A stretch of DNA of 64,000 bases from Lachnospiraceae bacterium (lineage in GTDB: Bacteria > Bacillota > Clostridia > Lachnospirales > Lachnospiraceae). A program made the position numbers and the translations under genes. Where the stretch lies: assembly GCA_910576335.1 (NCBI GenBank), contig CAJTIU010000006.1, forward strand, positions 124,001 to 188,000. Direction: 5' to 3'. Within the stretch, counting starts at the first letter, position 1. Every line of letters begins with the position of its first letter. Below are positions 58,466-64,000 of this stretch, piece by piece. The notes beneath the pieces were generated by a model. The model was not told the origin of the DNA. It did not search any database and saw nothing but the letters and a program-made list of their open reading frames with translations.

Positions 58466-60058
58466 TTATTCTAATACACAAATATTCTCCGCATGCTTTA
58501 ACAATTCTTCATCATGGGATACAATTATTAAAATTTTATTGATTTTTATTTTATTTAAAATCTTCCAAAATTTCTCCTTATTGCCCATATCTAGTGATGC
58601 TACAGGCTCATCCATAACAATAATTGGGCAGTTTTTATATAATGCTCTGGCAATTGATAGACGCTGTCTCTCCCCGCCTGACAGATTCGTTAATTCACTG
58701 CTTAAATTATGGTACATCCTGTTTGCTAAAGTAGCAACCCACTCCTCAAGTCCAAGCTCGTCAAGGAGCCCTGCCACTAATTTTTCGTTTGGTTCTTCTG
58801 AAAATCCCGTGATATTATCAATAACTGTACCTTCCAATAATATATTCTCTTGGTCAACATAGGCAGTATTCCCCTTTAGTTCTTCTTCAGATTGTTTTTT
58901 GTTATCAAAAAATATTGCTCCTGTCTGTGGTGTAATTAAACCACATAAAATTTTTATTAAAGTCGATTTCCCTGTTCCATTTCTTCCTATTACAACATTT
59001 ATTTTATTCTTTTCAAAAAAATAGGAACACTTTTTTAAGCCTCTTCCATTTTTATATCTGTAGCTTAGGTCTTTAATTTTGATAACATCAACATTTCCCT
59101 TTTCAAGCACATTAGAATGTGTCCTCTCCTTTTGTGCTATCTTAGGCAGCCTCATAATACGTTCAACTGATACACTGCACTCCACGCTTTTCATCTGGTA
59201 CTCTCCAAATGCTCGGGCTATTTCCCCAAAAAAGCTTGTTATGTTCAGCATTGCAATTACCATGCCTATATTCATTCCTGCATACATAACACCATGAAAA
59301 ATAACGGAAAGTTCTCTTAATATATTACATAGGTATGAAATTGTATCAAATAGTATAATTATGTTTTCCTTCTGCAATTCTTTTTTTGAACGGTCATGTA
59401 CGATTCTCTTATGGTTCTCAAACAGTCGCTTACTAAATTTGTAGAAGTTTAATATTTCAATCATTTGGAATAGCATAACGGAGGATTTATTTTCCATATC
59501 GACGTTTTCCATTCGTTCTATTTCGTACTCTTTTATTTTTTTTGCATAAAGGTAGGACGAGGCAGAAATTACAGAAAACAATAGTACATATATAAATAAT
59601 ACTTTGTTCACACAAAAAACCATGATCCCCATAAATGCTGATACCACAATGGACTCAATCAATTCAGACAAATTATTTTCCAAAAAATTTATAATTTTGT
59701 TTTTATCCTCCGTTATATTAGATATGACTTCCCCTTCCTTATCATATTCCTCCAATATACTATCATTTAAAAAGGCTGTAAAAACTCTTTCCTCTAGATT
59801 CTCTCTGATGTAAATCAGTTTTTTTACTGTAATTTTGCGAAAGAAAATAATAAAAATAAAACATAATACTAAGACAAACACTAAAATTATTAAACTATTT
59901 ATGCTTATTTTCTGTACATATACTACTGAGTTGACAAGTATTGCTGCAATCATGGAAGCAGAACAAGCTGCTAATCCAATCATAAATGACGTTGCACACA
60001 ATAGAACTATTATCTGTACTGTATTTTTCCCACAAATCGTTCTCCAAGTATACTTCAT
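58466..60058 (-). CDS. ABC exporter, permease-ATPase fusion (second)
   Basis: 530 residues from ATG 60058, which has GGAG 8 bases upstream; ATG 60076 lacks an RBS. Six membrane segments within about 10-290, then the ATPase: Walker A Gly-Arg-Asn-Gly-Thr-Gly-Lys-Ser-Thr, signature Leu-Ser-Gly-Gly-Glu-Arg-Gln-Arg-Leu-Ser, Walker B Ile-Ile-Val-Met-Asp-Glu-Pro, and the switch His in Val-Ser-His-Asp. No N-terminal C39 peptidase domain. It could form a heterodimer with the exporter encoded next to it at 60130 and move the peptide out. Confidence 0.85.
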   Translation of the reverse strand: MKYTWRTICGKNTVQIIVLLCATSFMIGLAACSASMIAAILVNSVVYVQKISINSLIILVFVLVLCFIFIIFFRKITVKKLIYIRENLEERVFTAFLNDSILEEYDKEGEVISNITEDKNKIINFLENNLSELIESIVVSAFMGIMVFCVNKVLFIYVLLFSVISASSYLYAKKIKEYEIERMENVDMENKSSVMLFQMIEILNFYKFSKRLFENHKRIVHDRSKKELQKENIIILFDTISYLCNILRELSVIFHGVMYAGMNIGMVIAMLNITSFFGEIARAFGEYQMKSVECSVSVERIMRLPKIAQKERTHSNVLEKGNVDVIKIKDLSYRYKNGRGLKKCSYFFEKNKINVVIGRNGTGKSTLIKILCGLITPQTGAIFFDNKKQSEEELKGNTAYVDQENILLEGTVIDNITGFSEEPNEKLVAGLLDELGLEEWVATLANRMYHNLSSELTNLSGGERQRLSIARALYKNCPIIVMDEPVASLDMGNKEKFWKILNKIKINKILIIVSHDEELLKHAENICVLE

Positions 60059-60129
60059 TTCCATATCTCCGTCCATTTTAATGGCTAATCTTTTGCCTTC
60101 TGCTTGGGTAATATACCTTCGATTTTCCG

Positions 60130-61701
60130 CTATTGGAGGTTATAAGTGTAACAGGCATACGCGTCCAAATAATTTTCATGCATTGTTGCTACTATACATC
60201 TGTCTTTTGAAGCTTCAGCTATAATTTTTACCATTTTTTCTTTAATGTCTATATCTAAGGCATTGAATGGCTCATCTAAAAGCACCCAGTTTGCCCCACT
60301 ACTAATTCCCCTTAAAATTTGTATCAATTTTTTCTCACCCCCCGATAGTTTCTCAACACTTGTTTTATCCTTGACTTTCTCTAGTAAATCAATATCGTTA
60401 TTCTTGATAATATTAAAAATCTTACTATCGTTTAGACTTTCGTTTGCCATTTTAAAATTTTCCATTATATTTCCACTTAATACCGGCTCTTGGGGCTCAT
60501 ATACACATAACCTCAACAACACATCCCTTGTTATTTTTTGATTTCCTAGAGAATACTTACCTTTGTCTGCAAAATAAAAGCCTGAAATACATTTCAATAA
60601 TGTACTCTTGCCAACTCCGCTTTTCCCTTTTATTAACACTAGTCCTGTAACTGGTAATTTCAACGAGGAGAAATTTAGAACAGGCTTTTCATCATATGAA
60701 TAACATAAATTTTCAACTGTCAGTTCATTTAGTTCATATTGGGTGCTGCGGTCTTCAATGGAAAGTTGGGGTATATTATAATACTGTTCCAAAAAATTCA
60801 GATCCTCTTTTTGCTCCTGTATTTTTCCAATTCTTTCTGCAATTTCTAGCATGTTATTAAGAAGGTAAAAAAATATGTATGTAGATGACAAAATCCCGCC
60901 ATTTACCAAATCGATTTTTGATGACATTAGTGCTGCCAAAACTGGAATTATAATCATAATAGTGCATTGTGCTAACTGTTGATAAACATCCATTATGATT
61001 TTACAATTTTTCTTCTCTTGTTCCAACTTTGACATATGTGCTATATTTGTGCGAAAATTCTTTAAAATGATGTTCTCTAGTGAATAACATTTTATAAGTC
61101 CCAAACCTTTCATCATATTCTGTATCAAAAGTAATATTTGCTGTTGTCTTTCATTTAACTTTTCTTGCTTTTGCATAATCGGTTTGCTCAAAATCATAGT
61201 TCCAAAAGGAATACAGATCATTAAAACCACAAAAAAGAAATATCGTATATCCATCACAAGACAAATATAACTACACAGAAATAAAAGCATAATCGCAGAA
61301 CATAACCCTTCGATTAAATTATCAATTAAAAAACTGCATGTCTCAACTTTCACCCCCAATATACCATATTTTGATAAGCCAATACTATATACTTTTTGTG
61401 GCTCTAATTTCCACAGAGATTCCACAAAATTATTTTTTAGATTTTCGTTCATTTTAATGTAATATTTGCTGCTCTGTTTCTTTGATACATAATGAAATAT
61501 AGTTGTACAAGCGACAAATAGTATTATGTATAAAAAAAACTTCTTGTTTATGTCCGATGAAGTGTAAAATAATTTTTCCTCTACGATTCTTATAAACGGA
61601 ATGTACAAAAATCCAAGTAGTTTGTTTGTAATGCCAAGTAATATTATGGTTAGGAAAATTTTCTTGGTTTGTTTAATATAATTTAGTATTTGTATTCTCA
61701 T
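60130..61701 (-). CDS. ABC exporter, permease-ATPase fusion (first)
   Basis: 523 residues from ATG 61701 (AAAAGGA 9 bases upstream); ATG 61725 lies in the previous gene without RBS. Six membrane segments about 15-290; ATPase with Walker A Gly-Lys-Ser-Gly-Val-Gly-Lys-Ser-Thr, signature Leu-Ser-Gly-Gly-Glu-Lys-Lys-Leu, Walker B Val-Leu-Leu-Asp-Glu-Pro, and a switch region reading Ala-Thr-Met-His-Glu-Asn. It differs enough from the second exporter to be a non-identical half. Together they fit a heterodimeric exporter. Confidence 0.85.
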   Translation of the reverse strand: MRIQILNYIKQTKKIFLTIILLGITNKLLGFLYIPFIRIVEEKLFYTSSDINKKFFLYIILFVACTTIFHYVSKKQSSKYYIKMNENLKNNFVESLWKLEPQKVYSIGLSKYGILGVKVETCSFLIDNLIEGLCSAIMLLFLCSYICLVMDIRYFFFVVLMICIPFGTMILSKPIMQKQEKLNERQQQILLLIQNMMKGLGLIKCYSLENIILKNFRTNIAHMSKLEQEKKNCKIIMDVYQQLAQCTIMIIIPVLAALMSSKIDLVNGGILSSTYIFFYLLNNMLEIAERIGKIQEQKEDLNFLEQYYNIPQLSIEDRSTQYELNELTVENLCYSYDEKPVLNFSSLKLPVTGLVLIKGKSGVGKSTLLKCISGFYFADKGKYSLGNQKITRDVLLRLCVYEPQEPVLSGNIMENFKMANESLNDSKIFNIIKNNDIDLLEKVKDKTSVEKLSGGEKKLIQILRGISSGANWVLLDEPFNALDIDIKEKMVKIIAEASKDRCIVATMHENYLDAYACYTYNLQ

Positions 61702-61714
61702 TGCCGTAGTCCTT

Positions 61715-62692
61715 TTATAATCCAAAGTCTTCTAGCCTAATATATACTTTTAAAGGTGAGCCATCAGCTCTTAATTTCATATGGCATATTTGCCATATAA
61801 GCAACCCCTTTTTGTCCTTATTACAATAAATTTTCTTTTGAGGCCATTTTAGTAATGCATATATTGTAGACATTGATATATTTTCATAGTGGCTTATCTT
61901 TTTTAACATATCAACTCTTTTTTCATAACTTTTGTGATAAATATTAGTCCCTAGATTAGTAAAAAAATCGCCTGTAAAATCACAGTCCAAAATATACTCT
62001 GCATTGTTGTCGAGATAGTTGCTATATCTATTATTACTGCAAATTTCATATCCCATGTTTTGAGATAAAAGACAACACTTTTCAAATGTACAAGGTCCCC
62101 AAACCAAACGCAAAAACTTATTTCTTGGAACCATAAATCCAATATTCCATAAATGAAATCCTTCTTTTCCTAAATATATTATTTTTTTCATAAGTCCGTT
62201 GATTTCTGCAGTAGAAAATTTCACTGTATGTAAAACCAAAAAGTCAATAATATTTTTATAAATTTTTAAAGTCTTCCCTTTCGGAAGATTTTCATAATCT
62301 ATCTCAAAAAACAAACATGGACAGGGATCCTTTTTATTTAGTTCCAAGTTATCATATTCTAAAGATATTGCTTTGATATATTTTTTTTCTTCAAAATCAT
62401 CTTCGACTATTTTTTTTAGGACGTAGTATAATCCATCTGTTAGATCTTTGGTTTCTCTGCTTTTTTTATATACATTTTCCTCGTAAAATTTATATAATTT
62501 TTTCATATCCCAAACTTTAAAAATCAAATCAACATTGTCGTTAAAATGGTATTCGAACCACATTTCATTTGTGGTTATTTCATACTTTTGTAAATTATCT
62601 AATAAAATGCCTATATTTTTGCGACTGTCTGCTTTTAATAAAGATTCATCCATTTGTTCTAGAGCATAATTGTATAAATCTTTTATCTTCAA
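61715..62692 (-). CDS. Unrecognised protein of the peptide cluster, 325 aa
   Basis: TTG start with GAGAGGTG 8 bases upstream. No signal or membrane segments; AT-rich, Lys/Asn/Asp-rich. Notable parts are Asp-Pro-Cys-Pro-Cys-Leu-Phe-Phe-Glu-Ile-Asp-Tyr, Trp-Gly-Pro-Cys-Thr-Phe-Glu-Lys-Cys-Cys, and a C-terminal Leu-Ile-Trp-Gln-Ile-Cys-His-Met-Lys-Leu-Arg and Leu-Lys-Val-Tyr-Ile-Arg-Leu-Glu-Asp. The closing motif faintly recalls peptide prenyltransferases of cyanobactin pathways, but this is weak. It overlaps no gene and sits between the protease fusion and the first exporter. A modification or peptide-binding role is a guess. Confidence 0.55.
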   Translation of the reverse strand: MKIKDLYNYALEQMDESLLKADSRKNIGILLDNLQKYEITTNEMWFEYHFNDNVDLIFKVWDMKKLYKFYEENVYKKSRETKDLTDGLYYVLKKIVEDDFEEKKYIKAISLEYDNLELNKKDPCPCLFFEIDYENLPKGKTLKIYKNIIDFLVLHTVKFSTAEINGLMKKIIYLGKEGFHLWNIGFMVPRNKFLRLVWGPCTFEKCCLLSQNMGYEICSNNRYSNYLDNNAEYILDCDFTGDFFTNLGTNIYHKSYEKRVDMLKKISHYENISMSTIYALLKWPQKKIYCNKDKKGLLIWQICHMKLRADGSPLKVYIRLEDFGL

Positions 62693-62723
62693 TATCGTAA
62701 CACCTCTCTTTTCTGTATGATTT

Positions 62724-64000
62724 TTATTCTGTAAAGTATCTCAGACATTCATCAAATATTTTTTCGTCCTCAGATCCTAAAACATATGTATTTATACCTG
62801 TTTTTTTGCTTATTTCATCAGCTCTTCTTTTTGCTTCTTGAAAACTCACCTTTTTCTTTACATCTGACAAATATGCCCATTGTAGATCTTCGAAAAAAGG
62901 GTAAACACAAATTGCTATTACATTATTCACAGAATCAAAATGGTTTAAATAACAAATGCTTCTCTGTATATATTCATCTTCATCAAAATAATTGCATATT
63001 AATATAAAACCATCAGGATCTGCTGCATACAACAAATTATTTTGGTGAACAGGCATATATTTTAGATTTCCTGTATCGTATGCTATTGTCTGGCTTTGCG
63101 AACCAATTAATATTATATCCGGGTTTTTCTGTTGAATTTTATTTAACATATAGTTAATCATTAATATTTCATCCATGCCCTCTAAATAGGCTGTGCTTTC
63201 ATATCCCATAGGGTAAACTTCATCCATCCCAAAAAGCTGAGCCGATGGTTCTGTTCCAAGTTGTCCCACTTTGTATCCTCTGCGTTGGAATTCTGCTCTC
63301 AATCTTAATTGGGTGGTAAATTTACCTTGCTTTGAGCTTGTACCAGTCACACATAATATTGGAATGCCAATCTTGTATAATTTTCCAAAATGATTTAAGG
63401 GTACGTTTTCTCTCCGTATACATGGAGTATAAACATTATCCAACATTTTTTTATTTTCACTACACTTCCAATCATCAAACATAAATATTTTTTTATTGTA
63501 TCTCTGACTCAACTTAAATATTTCTTCTCTATAAGATTTCCCGACTATCTTCTCTAATTGTTTTAGATGACCTAAAATCAAAGTGTCGAAGTCCTTCTCC
63601 CATATGAGTCCTTCTATGTCTGTTATCATATAATCTTTTTTCAGATTAGGATCATTTAAGACAACAGATGTCTTTTTTCCACATACCCCCATATATTTAC
63701 TGTCATATACACCACACAGTTCAAATTGCAGTAACTCTGAGAATCTCACTATTGAGTGCATTTCTTTATTAAATGGAAAGAGTATAGCTCTTTTTATTGC
63801 AAATGGTTTCCGTATTTTTCCTATTTCTTTCCTTTTATGCACTTTTTTTGCAGATTCCTTTAATAATAATTTGGCTTGAAACAAGTTTAGTCCGTTTTGC
63901 TGCATTTTTTTATAAATCCATGAAGCAATATATGGACATGCAAAACTTGTTCCAGAAACTCGTTTTTCTTCTTGATTTAGCCATGGGAGCCTATGTGTAA
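62724..64000 (-). CDS. Subtilisin-like protease fused to P-loop (DUF1611-like) domain, partial
   Basis: 424 residues are visible; the 5' part is beyond the window. At the edge is the S8 active-site Ser motif Val-Ser-Gly-Thr-Ser-Phe-Ala-Cys-Pro-Tyr-Ile-Ala, then helices typical of the end of a subtilase. From about visible residue 75 a second domain begins (Arg-Ala-Ile-Leu-Phe-Pro-Phe-Asn-Lys-Glu-Met-His), with a P-loop Val-Thr-Gly-Thr-Ser-Ser-Lys-Gln-Gly-Lys-Phe-Thr-Thr spaced as in DUF1611. From memory this second domain resembles proteins annotated as peptide maturation system (TIGR04066-like) in clostridial peptide clusters. A cytosolic leader-cleaving and NTP-dependent role is inferred. 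No stop or frameshift separates the domains. Confidence 0.7.
   Translation of the reverse strand, partial: THRLPWLNQEEKRVSGTSFACPYIASWIYKKMQQNGLNLFQAKLLLKESAKKVHKRKEIGKIRKPFAIKRAILFPFNKEMHSIVRFSELLQFELCGVYDSKYMGVCGKKTSVVLNDPNLKKDYMITDIEGLIWEKDFDTLILGHLKQLEKIVGKSYREEIFKLSQRYNKKIFMFDDWKCSENKKMLDNVYTPCIRRENVPLNHFGKLYKIGIPILCVTGTSSKQGKFTTQLRLRAEFQRRGYKVGQLGTEPSAQLFGMDEVYPMGYESTAYLEGMDEILMINYMLNKIQQKNPDIILIGSQSQTIAYDTGNLKYMPVHQNNLLYAADPDGFILICNYFDEDEYIQRSICYLNHFDSVNNVIAICVYPFFEDLQWAYLSDVKKKVSFQEAKRRADEISKKTGINTYVLGSEDEKIFDECLRYFTE

Noticed and set aside
1-64000. tRNA, rRNA or CRISPR loci
   Set aside because: I looked for GGTTCGAATCC-type arms, rRNA core motifs and regularly spaced repeats and found none that hold up.

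Overview
The window looks like chromosome of a spore-forming anaerobic Firmicute of the Lachnospiraceae type (gut Clostridium/Dorea-like). The evidence is a spoIIR gene, a SPOCS-LysM spore-coat type protein, the complete [FeFe]-hydrogenase maturation set hydE-hydG-hydF, strong GGAGG ribosome binding sites, and bacterial Ig-like surface proteins of the kind common in that family. No species is named because nothing here is diagnostic.

Layout. 1-9.8 kb is an accessory, partly decayed stretch: the end of a signal peptidase, two Rpn/PD-(D/E)XK proteins, a PASTA Ser/Thr kinase, a zinc-ribbon/ADP-ribosylglycohydrolase chimera, and tandem SH3 cell-wall hydrolases, the second without its 5' end. 9.9-22 kb is mostly housekeeping: M24 peptidase, glycogen debranching enzyme, SDR oxidoreductase, DUF255 thioredoxin-domain protein, HAD phosphatase, murF and pncB. 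22-26.3 kb has a broken transposase and a transporter stump beside an M20 amidohydrolase and a PucR-type regulator. 26.4-37.5 kb carries malQ, plsC, a lipoprotein, the SPOCS-LysM protein, ispE, a GntR regulator, spoIIR, a cation efflux protein, an acyl-ACP thioesterase, cvfB and a nucleotidyltransferase/HEPN pair. 38.4-45.7 kb holds a type I (antisense-RNA) toxin locus with two further antitoxin-RNA copies, and two large Ig-like surface proteins behind a promoter with a ten-G tract in its spacer. 45.7-55.6 kb is dnaE, pfkA, DUF1934, DUF1638 and the hydEGF operon with an attenuator-like leader. 55.7-58 kb is decayed. 58-64 kb is an AT-rich minus-strand cluster that looks like a modified-peptide (bacteriocin/RiPP) system: a 27-residue peptide ending Cys-Cys-Asn-Trp, a small membrane protein, two ABC exporters, an unrecognised cytosolic protein and a subtilisin-like protease fused to a P-loop domain. 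It runs off the right edge.

Several small repeat families run through the window. The most striking is a palindrome of about 38 bp (arm TTGGGGACGGGGCATTTTT) present in about a dozen copies, nearly all at gene 3' ends. It sits either directly behind the stop codon or inside the reading frame, where it supplies the stop and a Leu-Gly-Thr-Gly-His/Gln-Phe tail. A second family has GTTACTATTCACGG-like ends and occurs as 37-bp and 100-150-bp forms. No rRNA, tRNA or CRISPR array was seen.
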